Part shown: piece after piece, positions 1 through 9,828 of the stretch
Layout: the number at the start of each line of letters is the position of its first letter
Position numbering within the stretch: the stretch's first letter is position 1
Assembly (NCBI RefSeq): GCF_026283965.1
Contig: NZ_JAPDPD010000001.1
Location: forward strand, 124,001-188,000
Length of the DNA: 64,000 bases
Source of the DNA: Dyella subtropica
GTDB taxonomy: Bacteria > Pseudomonadota > Gammaproteobacteria > Xanthomonadales > Rhodanobacteraceae
Direction: 5' to 3'
Notes under the pieces: model-generated
Seen by the model: the letters and a program-made list of their open reading frames with translations, nothing else
Database searches by the model: none
What the model was told of the DNA's origin: nothing
Made by a program: the position numbers and the translations under genes

Positions 1-425
1 GCGAGGCTCTGCTTTTGATCTTTGGGGGCCCCTGTGGAGCGGTGAGGGCTGGACGATAAGGCCCGCAGGGGGACCGCCATGGATGGCGGTTCCTTTTCGA
101 CACGACAGGGACGTCGTGTCCCGATGTCATCTAAGAGCGGGCCCGGCCAGACCTCACGAACCCGCAGGCGAAGCCCGTAGAGCGCGCAAGAGGGGTGGTC
201 TTTCTCTTGGTTACTTCTCTTGACTCCGGGCATCCATGCCCTCCGCCCTTCGGGCCAGCTGCGCTGTTCGCCATCGCTCCTGCTCAGGCGTGACCAAACA
301 AAGAGAAGTGACCCGGCCGCCGGCAGGCGGACGGAAGCCCGCCGCAGGCGAGCCAGGTCGCGATAACGCGAACACCGAGCGGCAACGCCACTAGATTCCA
401 GCCTACGCTGGAATGACGACGATGA
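1..425. repeat. Dispersed intergenic repeat, copy 1
   Basis: This non-coding stretch shares several blocks with 14690-15019, including CGACACGACAGGGACGTCGT, GGACGGAAGCCCGC and a GTGACCCGGCC segment, in the same order. Copy 1 carries roughly 80 extra bases between the TTCTCTT and AGAGAAGTGACC blocks. It ends in a short inverted repeat (ATTCCAGCCTACGCTGGAAT). The open frames across it are not conserved between the copies, so I call no gene here. The left edge may lie outside the window. Confidence 0.7.
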
Positions 426-457
426 GCGGTATCGCGAGCACCCACCCCTCACCCCAA

Positions 458-480
458 CCCTCTCCCCGGCGGGGAGAGGG
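458..480. repeat. Palindromic REP-like hairpin
   Basis: A perfect 11-bp inverted repeat (CCCTCTCCCCG, one central base, then its complement) follows a CCTCACCCCAA tract. The same style of C-rich/G-rich palindrome recurs near 5634. It could act as a terminator-like hairpin, but it has no T-run. Confidence 0.55.
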
Positions 481-547
481 AGCAGAAGCAGGCTCATGCA
501 CGCGTTGAGTTGTGCACAGGAGACAGGTGCGCGGTCCGGCGCCACGA

Positions 548-570
548 TCGCGCACAGGGTGCGCTCCTAC
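548..570. repeat. Single REP unit overlapping a stop codon
   Basis: This is one unit of the REP family whose core is TAGGAGCGCACCCTGTGCGC, here reading on the minus strand. The TAG at its edge is the stop codon of the CoA-transferase gene that ends at 567. Other units lie at 9826, 23108, 27294 and 58249. Confidence 0.8.
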
Positions 571-2522
571 CGGGATCGCCGCAGGGCTACTTGCACTAGA
601 CGACGCTGCAGTCGTTCGCTCAACGAGCCTTGTCCCACCAGACCCATGCGCACCAGCGCTTCCGCCTCGCCGTCCGCCGCCTCACCGCGCCGCATCAATG
701 CGCGTATCAGGGCAAACCGTCCCCGCCAGGAGGCGCTGGATGACTGCAACCAGTTCAGCGCAGGTAATAGGCGCTGTTCGACCTCGGTGAAATCGCTGCC
801 AAAAGGGAAACTGGGTAACAGGCCCTTGTGCTGCAGCGGCGCCAACGCTTCGCGCAAATGCTCCGGCCGATTGCGGCGCCATTTCTCCGGAATCTGGAAA
901 TCCGCAGCGAGCTTCCCTTCCGACTTGGCCTCGGCGCACAGCGCATCCAGAAAGCGTGCATCGCAGATCGCCAGCATCGCTTCGATACATTCGCTATCGG
1001 TTTTGCCGCGCAGATCGGCCACGCCGTATTCGGTGACGAACAAGTCGCACAGGTGACGCGGGATAGTGGTGTGGCCGTAGTTGAAGCGGATATTCGTCTC
1101 CACCGTGCCGCGCACCTTGCGCGTCGCGCGCAACAAGAGTGCGGAGCGGCCATCCGGCAACTCGTGCGCCATCGCCACAAAGTTGTACTGCCCGCCGACG
1201 CCGCTCACCACGTGCCCATCTTCCAGGCCATCGGATACGGCTGCGCCGAACAACGTGGCCATCATGCAGGTATTGAAGAAGCGCGCGCCGCGCCGCTGCA
1301 GGCTGGCCAGTGCCTGATGATCGCCATAGAGCTGGTTGACGTTGGAGACGCGGCACATGTCGATCGCATCCGGATCGGCCGCCTCGGTTTCGCGCAGCCA
1401 CTCATACAACTCGCGAGTGCCGAGGAAGAACGCGCCGCGCAGGTAATGGCCGCCCGGCGCCTGGCCCGTCAATCGACCCGCGGAGGCCGCACGTTCGAGC
1501 GCCAGATTGTCCCAGCTGCGCCGCTTGAGAATGCCGGCGCGCTGCAGATGCATGAAGCCATCCATGACCATTTCGCTTGCGCCATACAAGCCAGCCTGGA
1601 GTGGCGCGAGGCCACCCATACGGGCTGCCAGCGCGTGAGTGGCGCCACGCGAATCAATCGCCACCAGGGCGCACCGCCAGTTGACGTTGTCGCGCTGGCG
1701 CAGCAGCAAGGCATGCACCAGTGCGTCGGATAGGGCACCGATGCCGATCTGCAGGCAACCACCGTCCTTCACCAGTGCGCTGGCATGCAGACCCAGCGAG
1801 TACTCCGCCAGGTCGACCGGCTGCCTCGGCAACGCGAACAGCGGTGCGATAGCGTCGGGACGAAGTTCGATGTCGAAGAAATCCTCCGCCACCTCCGCGT
1901 GCCCGCTGAGGTAAGGAAGATCCGGATGCACCACCGCCACGCACAAGGGCCGTGGCTTGCCGGCCGCTTGCGCTTGATCGAGGAAATCCAGCGTCAGGTC
2001 GGGATTGCACGACAGGCTGTAGCGCACACCTTGTGGCGTCTCGCGCCGCGCCACCAGCTGCACCAGCAGGTTGATGTCCTGCACCACCAGGTCGCGCGCG
2101 ACGTGGGTGTAGTTCTGGCTGATGTAGTTGCGCTGCGCGCTGCCTGAGTTCAGCAACGCGCCGGACTGCATATAGAACTCGTGGACCGCGACATTGGGCG
2201 GCAAGGCTTGGCGTGCCTGGTCGATCGCGTAGTGCGGATCTTCCGCGTCCAGGCCGAAGTGCCGGTCCAGAAAGGGGCGCAGAAAACGCGTCTCCAGTCC
2301 GGGCTTCGGCCTCGGCCGGGTCAGCGACAACGCCGTATACAGCGTCATGGAGCGCGAGGTATCGGCCTTGGTCAGCCGGTACAAGGCATTGAGCAAACCG
2401 TGCGGCTTGCCCAACCCGAGCGGCGCGGCCATGCGCAGGTCCGGTCCCAGTCGTTCGGCGATGTGCTGGGCACAGGCCACGGTGTCGGTATGACGTTGGT
2501 CGGGCGACATGGCGCGGATCAT
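567..2522 (-). CDS. Acetyl-CoA hydrolase/CoA-transferase family protein
   Basis: The product (about 651 residues) belongs to the acetyl-CoA hydrolase / 4-hydroxybutyrate CoA-transferase family. These enzymes move or hydrolyse CoA on short acyl groups through a glutamyl-CoA intermediate. A likely catalytic Glu sits in the segment YGASEMVMDGF, and the C-terminal half contains GVGGQYNF and VTEYGVADLRGKTD, which are typical of the family. It is longer than the usual 430-550 residues because of extra N- and C-terminal sequence. The substrate cannot be read from the sequence. The start is uncertain: ATG at 2522 or 2510 fits, neither has a clear Shine-Dalgarno, and an upstream GTG at 2585 is less likely. 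The TAG stop lies inside a REP unit. Confidence 0.85.
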   Translation of the reverse strand: MIRAMSPDQRHTDTVACAQHIAERLGPDLRMAAPLGLGKPHGLLNALYRLTKADTSRSMTLYTALSLTRPRPKPGLETRFLRPFLDRHFGLDAEDPHYAIDQARQALPPNVAVHEFYMQSGALLNSGSAQRNYISQNYTHVARDLVVQDINLLVQLVARRETPQGVRYSLSCNPDLTLDFLDQAQAAGKPRPLCVAVVHPDLPYLSGHAEVAEDFFDIELRPDAIAPLFALPRQPVDLAEYSLGLHASALVKDGGCLQIGIGALSDALVHALLLRQRDNVNWRCALVAIDSRGATHALAARMGGLAPLQAGLYGASEMVMDGFMHLQRAGILKRRSWDNLALERAASAGRLTGQAPGGHYLRGAFFLGTRELYEWLRETEAADPDAIDMCRVSNVNQLYGDHQALASLQRRGARFFNTCMMATLFGAAVSDGLEDGHVVSGVGGQYNFVAMAHELPDGRSALLLRATRKVRGTVETNIRFNYGHTTIPRHLCDLFVTEYGVADLRGKTDSECIEAMLAICDARFLDALCAEAKSEGKLAADFQIPEKWRRNRPEHLREALAPLQHKGLLPSFPFGSDFTEVEQRLLPALNWLQSSSASWRGRFALIRALMRRGEAADGEAEALVRMGLVGQGSLSERLQRRLVQVALRRSR

Positions 2523-2713
2523 GACAGAAGGATGATTGGGAGTGCATGACTGAGACTTCAGGAAGTTGTCGCCTATGGAGCCCACCTACTTCGTCATTCC
2601 TCGCTCCTCCACGCGGGGGAGCACATGGCAGAGGAGTGGGTAGCTCTGAGGATTGCAAGGGGCTTACAAACGCTAAGGCGCTGGCCCCACACACCATCCC
2701 CTACACTCCCCCC

Positions 2714-4168
2714 ATGAACCGGACTTCATTCCCGCCCCCGCCAGGTCGGTTATTTGCGGAGCAGGCGTTGAGCCGCGCCGCTGGCGCACCGTTGCTTACG
2801 GGTAATCGCATCGAGCTTTTGATCGACGGCGCCGCGCATTACGAAGCCTGGCTGGCGGCGATCCGGGGGGCGCGCCATCGCGTGCTGCTGGAGAACTACA
2901 TCATCCGCGATGACGAGGTAGGCCGCGCATTCCGCGATGCCTTGGTCGAGCGCGCGAAGGAAGGTGTGTTCGTCGCCGTGGTCTACGACTGGATGGGTTG
3001 CCTCGGCCAATCCCGCTCCAGTTTCTGGGCACCTTTGCGGGCAGCAGGCGGGCATGTACGCGTATTCAACCCGCCGCAGCTGGGCCAGACGTTCGGCTGG
3101 ATCAGCCGCGACCATCGCAAGTTGCTGGTGGTGGATGGTCAGCAGGGCTTTCTCTCCGGGGTCTGCATCAGCGAGAAATGGCTGGGCGACGCCAAGCGCG
3201 GCATGGCTCCCTGGCGCGACACGGGCGTGGCCTTGCATGGCCCGGCCGTCGCGGAACTCGAACAGGCCTTTGCACAGAGCTGGTCCATCATCGGCCCCCC
3301 GCTGCCGTCGTTCGACCAAGATCCCAGTGCGGAAGCCGGCACGGTCGCGCTGCGCGTGATCGCCACCCAGCCATCCACGGCTGGCATGTACCGGCTGGAC
3401 CAGATGATCGCCGCCATGGCACGCAAGACGTTGTGGCTCACCGACGCCTACTTTGTCGGCGTCGCGCCTTACGTGCAGGCGCTGGCGTCCGCCGCGAAGG
3501 ATGGCGTGGATGTGCGCCTATTGGTGCCGGGCACCAGCGACATCCCGATTGTCGCTGGCCTGTCGCGTTCCGGTTATCGGCCGTTGCTCAAGGCCGGTAT
3601 CCGCGTGTTCGAGTGGAACGGCTCGATGCTGCACGCCAAGACGGCGGTGGCCGATGGGCAGTGGGCGCGCGTGGGTTCGTCCAACCTCAACATCGCCAGT
3701 TGGCTGGGCAATCGCGAAATCGATGTGGCGGTGGAAGACGAGGACTTCGCGCGCCGTCTGGTGACGCAGTATGAGAGCGACCTGGCGAACGCCACCGAGA
3801 TCATGTTGGCGCCGCGCCGCTATCGCCCTCACGCCGACAAGGTGCAAAGCGCCAAAGCGCACCCCTCGCGGACCGGGCGTATGAGCGGAAGCTCCAGCCG
3901 CGCGGCTGCCGGCGCGCTGCGTATCGCCAACACGGTGGGCGCGGCATTCACCGACCGCCGCGTACTGGGCGACACCGAAACCGGTCCGCTGGTCACCGGC
4001 ACCGTCACCCTGTTGGTACTGGCGGTTGTCGCCCTTCTGTGGCCCGCCGTGGTGGGCTGGCCACTGGCCGCGCTGGCGCTGTGGTTCGCGCTGAATTTCG
4101 GCATCCGTGCGTGGCGCGCGCGGCAGCGGCACCAGCGGCGAATCAAGGCCATCAACGAAGCGGAATAG
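2714..4168 (+). CDS. Cardiolipin synthase-like phospholipase D family protein
   Basis: This 484-residue protein carries two HKD motifs, HRKLLVVD near residue 134 and HAKTAVAD near residue 307, which mark the phospholipase D superfamily. The length and motif spacing match bacterial cardiolipin synthases of the ClsB type, which join phosphatidyl groups to make cardiolipin at the inner membrane. The N-terminus lacks the two membrane helices of ClsA. Instead, two hydrophobic segments lie near the C-terminus at about residues 428-466, followed by a basic tail. The ATG at 2714 is chosen because the protein similarity begins just after it; the open frame extends further upstream without family sequence. 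It is divergent from the CoA-transferase gene. Confidence 0.88.
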   Translation: MNRTSFPPPPGRLFAEQALSRAAGAPLLTGNRIELLIDGAAHYEAWLAAIRGARHRVLLENYIIRDDEVGRAFRDALVERAKEGVFVAVVYDWMGCLGQSRSSFWAPLRAAGGHVRVFNPPQLGQTFGWISRDHRKLLVVDGQQGFLSGVCISEKWLGDAKRGMAPWRDTGVALHGPAVAELEQAFAQSWSIIGPPLPSFDQDPSAEAGTVALRVIATQPSTAGMYRLDQMIAAMARKTLWLTDAYFVGVAPYVQALASAAKDGVDVRLLVPGTSDIPIVAGLSRSGYRPLLKAGIRVFEWNGSMLHAKTAVADGQWARVGSSNLNIASWLGNREIDVAVEDEDFARRLVTQYESDLANATEIMLAPRRYRPHADKVQSAKAHPSRTGRMSGSSSRAAAGALRIANTVGAAFTDRRVLGDTETGPLVTGTVTLLVLAVVALLWPAVVGWPLAALALWFALNFGIRAWRARQRHQRRIKAINEAE

Positions 4169-4268
4169 CTAAATAATCAGCCACTTGAGCTACTTGCCTC
4201 AGAAACCAGCTGCGTATGCCGCGGCAACCAGATGTAATCCCAATCGTTCGTGATAGTCTCGCGCTTTC

Positions 4269-5621
4269 ATGTACGCGCCTGACGACCCGACCACGCCCTC
4301 CCGGCACATCCTCACGCCCAGCACGCTGAACCGGCTGGTGCGCGACCTGCTGGAGGATGCGCTGCCGATGGTGTGGATCGAGGGCGAGCTGTCCAACGTG
4401 GCACGCCCTGCATCAGGCCACCTGTACTTCACCTTGAAAGACAGCGGCGCCCAGGTGCGCTGCGCCATGTTCCGGCCCAAGAGCGGCTATCTGAAATTTC
4501 GTCCGGTCGACGGCATGCAGGTGCTGGTGCGCGCCCGTGTGGGTTTGTACGAACCACGCGGCGAATTCCAGCTGGTCGCCGAACATATGGAACCGGCTGG
4601 CGAAGGCGCCCTGCAACGCGAGTTCGAACAACTCAAGGCGCGGCTCGATGCCGAGGGTCTGTTCGACCTGGGCCGCAAACGCACCTTGCCTGCTTTCGCG
4701 CGCCGCATCGGCGTGATCACCTCCGCCACCGGCGCCGCCGTGCGCGACGTGCTCAGCGTCATGTCACGCCGCTGGCCATTGGCCGAAGTGGACGTGTTGC
4801 CCGTGCCCGTGCAAGGCCGCGAAGCGCCACCGGCCATCGTCGCCATGCTGCGCAAAGCCTCCGCCAGCGGGCGCTACGACGTGTTGTTGCTCACGCGCGG
4901 CGGCGGCTCGCTGGAAGATCTGTGGGCGTTCAACGACGAACAGGTCGCGCGCGCCATCCACGCCAGCGCCGTGCCGGTGGTTTCGGCGGTCGGTCACGAG
5001 GTGGATTTCAGCATCGCCGATTTCGTCGCCGATCTGCGGGCGCCGACGCCATCGGCCGCCGCCGAATTGCTGGTACCCGATGCGCAAGCCATCGCACGGC
5101 ATCTGCGTCAGCTGCAGCAACGACTCGGCGCCTTGCATCAGCGTCGGCTGCAATCGCTGATCCAGCGCACCGATCACCTGCTTGCCCGTCTTCAGGCGCA
5201 ACGGCCGCAAGCGCGGCTGCAGCGCGACCGCGAACGACTGCTGCATCTGCGCCATCGCCTCGCCGCCCTGATGCGCGATCAGAGTCAGCGACGCCATGCA
5301 CGACTCGACCGCCAACATGCGCGACTGCTGGCCTGCCACCCACGGCTGCGCCTGCCACTGCTGCAACGCCGGCTGCAGGAACAGGAACGTCGCTTGCGCA
5401 GCAGCATCGAACACCGCCTGGAACGCGAGCAGCTGCACCTGAAACAGCTCGCTCGCGCCATGCACGCCGTCAGCCCGCTGGCGACGCTGGAACGCGGTTA
5501 CAGCATTCTGTTCGACGCCGAGGGGCGCGTGCTGCGCTCGGCGCTCGGCGTTGCAGCCGGCACATCGCTGCGTGCGCGGTTAGCCGATGGTGAGTTGCCG
5601 CTGCGGGTGTGTGAGGACTAA
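4269..5621 (+). CDS. xseA: Exodeoxyribonuclease VII large subunit
   Basis: The 450-residue product matches the large subunit of exonuclease VII, which degrades single-stranded DNA into oligonucleotides together with XseB. The N-terminal OB-fold (about residues 15-110) contains IEGELSN and [10 protein letters not shown]. The catalytic domain follows, with [30 protein letters not shown] and [10 protein letters not shown]. The long Arg/Gln/Leu-rich helical region (about 280-410) is the usual coiled-coil segment, and GYSI near the C-terminus is family typical. The small subunit gene is not adjacent. It reads in the same direction as the cardiolipin synthase, 100 bp downstream, and probably has its own promoter. 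Confidence 0.97.
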   Translation: MYAPDDPTTPSRHILTPSTLNRLVRDLLEDALPMVWIEGELSNVARPASGHLYFTLKDSGAQVRCAMFRPKSGYLKFRPVDGMQVLVRARVGLYEPRGEFQLVAEHMEPAGEGALQREFEQLKARLDAEGLFDLGRKRTLPAFARRIGVITSATGAAVRDVLSVMSRRWPLAEVDVLPVPVQGREAPPAIVAMLRKASASGRYDVLLLTRGGGSLEDLWAFNDEQVARAIHASAVPVVSAVGHEVDFSIADFVADLRAPTPSAAAELLVPDAQAIARHLRQLQQRLGALHQRRLQSLIQRTDHLLARLQAQRPQARLQRDRERLLHLRHRLAALMRDQSQRRHARLDRQHARLLACHPRLRLPLLQRRLQEQERRLRSSIEHRLEREQLHLKQLARAMHAVSPLATLERGYSILFDAEGRVLRSALGVAAGTSLRARLADGELPLRVCED

Positions 5622-5633
5622 CAACGCATAGCT

Positions 5634-5657
5634 CCTCCCCCTGCTAGCAGGGGGAGG
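5634..5657. repeat. Perfect 12-bp palindrome in a REP-like intergenic region
   Basis: A hairpin with arms CCTCCCCCTGCT/AGCAGGGGGAGG follows the xseA stop. It is nested in a looser inverted repeat, GGCTGGAAGGGGGTGAA against TTCACCCCACCCCAGCC at about 5656-5728. The element may help stop xseA transcription, but there is no T-run. Nothing in 5622-5808 looks coding. Confidence 0.6.
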
Positions 5658-5808
5658 CTGGAAGGGGGTGAACACTTGCGACGGCGTTGCAAGATTGAGG
5701 GGCTTCACCCCACCCCAGCCCTCCCCTGCTGCACGCAAGGGAGGGAGCAGGTCGTTGCGAGCTCATGCCCCCCCTACTTGTGGGGAAGAGTCAATCGAAA
5801 TTCCACAC

Positions 5809-6591
5809 TCACACGTCACCAATAATCAACGACGTCATCGACAGCGCACTGATCACCTCGTCGTTGAACATTTGCACCGCCTCGCCATCCCGCTGCAGAG
5901 CCAGCGCATAAAGCAGCGGTAGATAATGTTCCGGCGTCGGAATCGCCAGCGCAGCGTCGGGACCCAGGTTTTCGTACTGGCACAACGCCCGGTGGTCGCG
6001 CTGCTCAATGCAGGCATTCACCTCCGTGCGAAAGCGCAAGGCCCAGGCTGGCTGCTCGTGGCTGTGGAAACGGAACAGGGCCAGGTTGTGGACGATGTTG
6101 CCGCTGGCCAGCACCAGGATGCCCTCATCGCGCAGCGGCGCCAGCGAGGCGGCCAACCGGTAATGCTCCGTACCACTACGGCGCACATCCAGGCTCAACT
6201 GCAGCACGGGGATATCGGCCTTGGGATACATCGCGCGCAGTACGCTCCATGCGCCATGATCCAGGCCGCGCCCGGCGTCCACATGCACATGCGCATCCTC
6301 GGCCAGGCTTGCGATTCGCCGAGCCAGCGCGGGATCACCGGGTGCCGGATAGCGAACCTGGAACAGTGCTGCGGGAAACCCGTAGAAATCATGGATGGTC
6401 TCCGGTGCCGACGTACCCGTCACATACACGCCACGGGTTTCCCAGTGTGCGGAAACGCACAGCACGGCACGAGGCCTGGGCAGACGCCGCCCAAGCTCGG
6501 CCCAGCTGCGATGAAAGGCGTTATCTTCGATAGCATTCATCGGCGAACCGTGGCCGACGAAAAGCGCGGGCATGACGGATGAGGAAGGCAT
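5809..6591 (-). CDS. ygiD: YgiD-type extradiol ring-cleavage dioxygenase family protein
   Basis: The 260-residue product belongs to the LigB/DODA family of non-heme iron extradiol dioxygenases; E. coli YgiD cleaves L-DOPA in vitro. Likely metal or substrate histidines appear in FVGHGSPMNA near the N-terminus, VSAHWETRG (about residue 45), GLDHGAWSVL (about 110) and SGNIVHNL (about 165). The ATG at 6591 is favoured over the one at 6573 because a GAGGTGAG Shine-Dalgarno lies just upstream. It converges on xseA and is divergent from the acetolactate-synthase-like gene, with 131 bp between starts. The physiological substrate is unknown. Confidence 0.9.
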   Translation of the reverse strand: MPSSSVMPALFVGHGSPMNAIEDNAFHRSWAELGRRLPRPRAVLCVSAHWETRGVYVTGTSAPETIHDFYGFPAALFQVRYPAPGDPALARRIASLAEDAHVHVDAGRGLDHGAWSVLRAMYPKADIPVLQLSLDVRRSGTEHYRLAASLAPLRDEGILVLASGNIVHNLALFRFHSHEQPAWALRFRTEVNACIEQRDHRALCQYENLGPDAALAIPTPEHYLPLLYALALQRDGEAVQMFNDEVISALSMTSLIIGDV

Positions 6592-6722
6592 GCAGACTCA
6601 CCTCGATCGCTTCGTGGCGTTACTCGTTATCGTTGCATAGGGCGGTCATCGATCTCACACGTTTTGAATGATCGGTGCATCATCCTGCGCGGCCATGTGT
6701 TCCATCATCGGAGAGTGAGTGC

Positions 6723-8366
6723 ATGAAGGCAGCGGCATTGTTCGTGAAAGCCCTGGAGGCCGAAGGCGTACACAGCATCTTCGGCGTACCGGGCGAGGAG
6801 AATCTTGATCTGGTTGAAGCTTTGCGGGATTCGCCGATCCGCCTGATCGTCACCCGCCACGAACAAGCCGCCGGTTTCATGGCCGCCACCTGGGGGCGGC
6901 TCACCGGCGAAGCAGGTGTGGCGCTGGCCACCCTTGGCCCCGGCGCCACCAACCTGGTTACCGCCGCGGCCTATGCCCAGCTCGGCGCCATGCCGATGCT
7001 GATGATCACCGGCCAGAAGCCCATTCGCACTCACAAGCAGGGCTTGTTCCAGCTGGTCGATGTCGTGGACATGATGAAGCCGCTGACCAAATACACCCGC
7101 CAGCTGGTCTCCGCGCCGACCATCCCGGCCCGCGTGCGCGAAGCGTTCCGACGCGCCGAGGAGGAACGGCCCGGCGCCGTGCATCTGGAACTGCCCGAGG
7201 ACATCGCCCGCGACGAAGTCGACGAAGTGATCCTGCTGCCTACCGAATACGCCCGCCGCCCCGCACCGGATGAGGGGGCCTTGGTCCAGGCCGCCGAGGC
7301 GATCAGCACCGCGCGCCATCCCGTCCTGATGATCGGCGCCGCGGCCAACCGTCAACGCACGGCCGTGGCGCTGCGCGCTTTTATCGACAAACTCGGCCTG
7401 CCCTTCTTCACTACCCAGATGGGCAAGGGCGTGGTGGATGAGGATCATCCGCTGTGGCTGGGTAACGCCGCCTTGTCCGATGGCGATTTCGTGCACCGCG
7501 CGATCGACGCCGCCGATGTCATCGTCAACGTCGGCCACGATGTGGTGGAGAAGCCGCCGTTCTTTATGCACAAGGGGCGGCGCACAGTCATCCATATCAA
7601 CTTCTCGTCGGCGGAAGTGGATACGGTGTATTTCCCGCAAATCGAGGTGGTGGGCGATATCGCGCACACGGTGGAGCGGCTCACCGATGCACTGGCGCCG
7701 CAGCCGCACTGGCATTTCCAGTTCTTCGACAAGGTGCGCACGGCCTTCACCCAGCAGCTCGACGAACACGCCAATGACCCGCGCTTCCCGATCCACCCGG
7801 TGCGGCTGGTCGCTGACACCCGACGCTATATGCCCGACGACGGTGTGCTGTGCCTGGACAACGGCATGTACAAGATCTGGTACGCGCGCTATTACCGCGC
7901 CCGCCAACCCAACACCGTACTGCTGGACAACGCTCTCGCCACCATGGGCGCGGGCCTGCCCTCGGCGATGGCCGCCAAGATGGTGTACCCGGATCGCAAG
8001 GTGCTGGCGATCTGCGGCGACGGCGGTTTCATGATGAATGCGCAGGAGCTGGAGACCGCAGTGCGGCTCAAGATGGATCTGGTGATTTTGCTGTTGCGCG
8101 ACGACGCCTACGGCATGATCCGCTGGAAGCAGGCCGAAATGGGTTATGCCGACTTCGGCATGCAATTCGGCAATCCGGATTTCGTCGCCTTTGCCGAAGC
8201 CCATGGCGCACACGGCCATCGCCCGGCCAGCGCAGCCGAGTTCCAGCCCACGCTCGAGCGCGCATTCGCGCAGGGCGGCGTGCATCTGATCGACTTGGCC
8301 ATCGACTACAGCGACAACCACCGCATACTCAACGAAGAAATCCGCCGCCTGAGCGCGGCCGTCTGA
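6723..8366 (+). CDS. Acetolactate synthase large subunit-like ThDP enzyme
   Basis: The 547-residue product is a thiamine diphosphate enzyme with the three-domain layout of acetolactate synthases and related decarboxylases. The N-terminal domain has FGVPGEEN and the ThDP-activating glutamate in TRHEQAAGFMA (about residue 50). The C-terminal domain has the metal motif beginning CGDGGFMMN and ending RDDAYGMI. The acidic metal ligand is kept, while the Asn usual just before it is Arg. It resembles catabolic (AlsS-like) enzymes, but there is no acetolactate decarboxylase or ilvH-like small subunit nearby. The ATG at 6723 has a GGAGAGTGAG Shine-Dalgarno. It lies 31 bp upstream of an aldehyde dehydrogenase and is probably cotranscribed with it. 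Confidence 0.85.
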   Translation: MKAAALFVKALEAEGVHSIFGVPGEENLDLVEALRDSPIRLIVTRHEQAAGFMAATWGRLTGEAGVALATLGPGATNLVTAAAYAQLGAMPMLMITGQKPIRTHKQGLFQLVDVVDMMKPLTKYTRQLVSAPTIPARVREAFRRAEEERPGAVHLELPEDIARDEVDEVILLPTEYARRPAPDEGALVQAAEAISTARHPVLMIGAAANRQRTAVALRAFIDKLGLPFFTTQMGKGVVDEDHPLWLGNAALSDGDFVHRAIDAADVIVNVGHDVVEKPPFFMHKGRRTVIHINFSSAEVDTVYFPQIEVVGDIAHTVERLTDALAPQPHWHFQFFDKVRTAFTQQLDEHANDPRFPIHPVRLVADTRRYMPDDGVLCLDNGMYKIWYARYYRARQPNTVLLDNALATMGAGLPSAMAAKMVYPDRKVLAICGDGGFMMNAQELETAVRLKMDLVILLLRDDAYGMIRWKQAEMGYADFGMQFGNPDFVAFAEAHGAHGHRPASAAEFQPTLERAFAQGGVHLIDLAIDYSDNHRILNEEIRRLSAAV

Positions 8367-8397
8367 TCGCACCCATCGACACCGGGAGCCGTTACCC

Positions 8398-9828
8398 ATG
8401 CTTGCCAAGAAATACCCGTACTACCTCGCCAACAAGGCGCAAACCTCGAAAGAGCAGATGGACGTGCTGGACAAGTACAGCGGCAAAGTGGCGACGCGCG
8501 TGGCCGTGCCCGATGCCAAGGCCGTCGAGCAAGCCATCGCCGCGGCGGTGAAAGCCACCGTGCCGATGCGCGAGTTCAAACCCTGGGCACGCCAGGCCGT
8601 ACTGCAGCATTGTGTCCAGCGCTTCATCGAACGCCGAGACGAACTGGCCTACGCACTCTGCGTGGAAGCCGGCAAACCGATCAAGGATTCCGCCGGCGAA
8701 GTCACTCGCCTCATCGAAACCTTCACCATCGCTGCCGAGGAATCGGTGCGCACCAACGGCGAAACCATCAACCTGGAAATCGCCAAGCGCCTCGACGGCT
8801 ATCACGGCTACACCAAGCGGGTCCCGTTGGGCCCGGTGTCCTTCATCACGCCCTTCAACTTTCCGCTCAATCTGGTGGCGCACAAGGTGGCGCCGGCCAT
8901 CGCCGCCGGCTGTCCGTTCGTGCTCAAGCCCGCTGAGCGCACGCCGATCGGTGCACTGATCATCGGCGAGATCCTGGCTGAGACCGACTTGCCCAAGGGT
9001 GCGTTCTCCATCCTCAACCTGGACGGCAAGCACGCCGGCCCGCTGGTGGAAGATCCGCGCTTCAAACTGTTGTCGTTCACCGGCAGCCAGATCGGCTGGG
9101 ATTTGAAGACACGGGCGGGCCATAAGAAGGTGACGCTGGAACTGGGCGGCAACGCGGCCGTGATCATCGATGCGGATCAAGGCCCGCACCTGGACCGCGT
9201 GATCGACCGCCTGATCTTCGGCGCGTTCTACCAATCCGGCCAGAGCTGCATCAGCGTGCAGCGCATCTATGCGCACGACGCGATCTACGACGAGCTGAAG
9301 AAGCGCCTGGTCGCTGCCGTGAAAAAGCTCAAGGCCGGCGACCCGAAGAAGAAAGACACTTTCCTCGGCCCCATGATCGACGAGGCTGCCGCCGAACGCC
9401 TGCAAGGCTGGATCGAAGAAGCGCGCAAAGCTGGCGGCAAGATACTGTGCGGCGGCAAGCGCAACGGCTCCATGCTGGAAGCCACGCTGATGGAGGACGT
9501 GCCGAGCGACACCAAGGCGAACCGCCTGGAAGCGTTCGGCCCGTTCGCCCTGCTCGCACGCTTCAAGGATTTCGACGACGCCGTCGCGATGGTCAACGAT
9601 TCCGACTACGGCTTGCAGGCCGGCATCTTCACCGACAGCCTCGCGCACGCCATGCGCGCATGGAACGAACTGGACCAGGGCGGCGTGATCGTCAACGACA
9701 TTCCCAGCTTCCGCGTGGACAACATGCCGTATGGCGGGGTGAAGCTATCGGGTGTGGGCCGCGAGGGTGTGCGGTATGCCATTGAGGATATGACTGAGCT
9801 GCGTTTGATGGTGATGCGCGAACTGTAG
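8398..9828 (+). CDS. NAD(P)-dependent aldehyde dehydrogenase
   Basis: This 476-residue protein is an ALDH-superfamily member that oxidises an aldehyde to the acid. The pieces are in order: TPFNFPLNLVAHK and LKPAERTP for cofactor binding, SFTGSQ, the general-base glutamate in LELGGNAAVI, the nucleophilic cysteine in QSGQSCISVQR, and EAFGPFALLARF near the C-terminus. It resembles lactaldehyde, phosphonoacetaldehyde and non-phosphorylating glyceraldehyde-3-phosphate dehydrogenase types, and I cannot choose among them. The pairing with the upstream ThDP enzyme suggests one route in which an aldehyde is made or consumed; this is inference. Its TAG stop is the first triplet of a REP element. Confidence 0.9.
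   Translation: MLAKKYPYYLANKAQTSKEQMDVLDKYSGKVATRVAVPDAKAVEQAIAAAVKATVPMREFKPWARQAVLQHCVQRFIERRDELAYALCVEAGKPIKDSAGEVTRLIETFTIAAEESVRTNGETINLEIAKRLDGYHGYTKRVPLGPVSFITPFNFPLNLVAHKVAPAIAAGCPFVLKPAERTPIGALIIGEILAETDLPKGAFSILNLDGKHAGPLVEDPRFKLLSFTGSQIGWDLKTRAGHKKVTLELGGNAAVIIDADQGPHLDRVIDRLIFGAFYQSGQSCISVQRIYAHDAIYDELKKRLVAAVKKLKAGDPKKKDTFLGPMIDEAAAERLQGWIEEARKAGGKILCGGKRNGSMLEATLMEDVPSDTKANRLEAFGPFALLARFKDFDDAVAMVNDSDYGLQAGIFTDSLAHAMRAWNELDQGGVIVNDIPSFRVDNMPYGGVKLSGVGREGVRYAIEDMTELRLMVMREL

Noticed and set aside
828-1733. 301-codon plus-strand frame inside the CoA-transferase gene
   Set aside because: It is antisense to a clear enzyme gene and has the biased composition expected of a shadow frame in high-GC DNA.
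6723-9828. Butanediol/acetoin pathway
   Set aside because: Acetolactate decarboxylase and acetoin reductase genes are absent from the neighbourhood.
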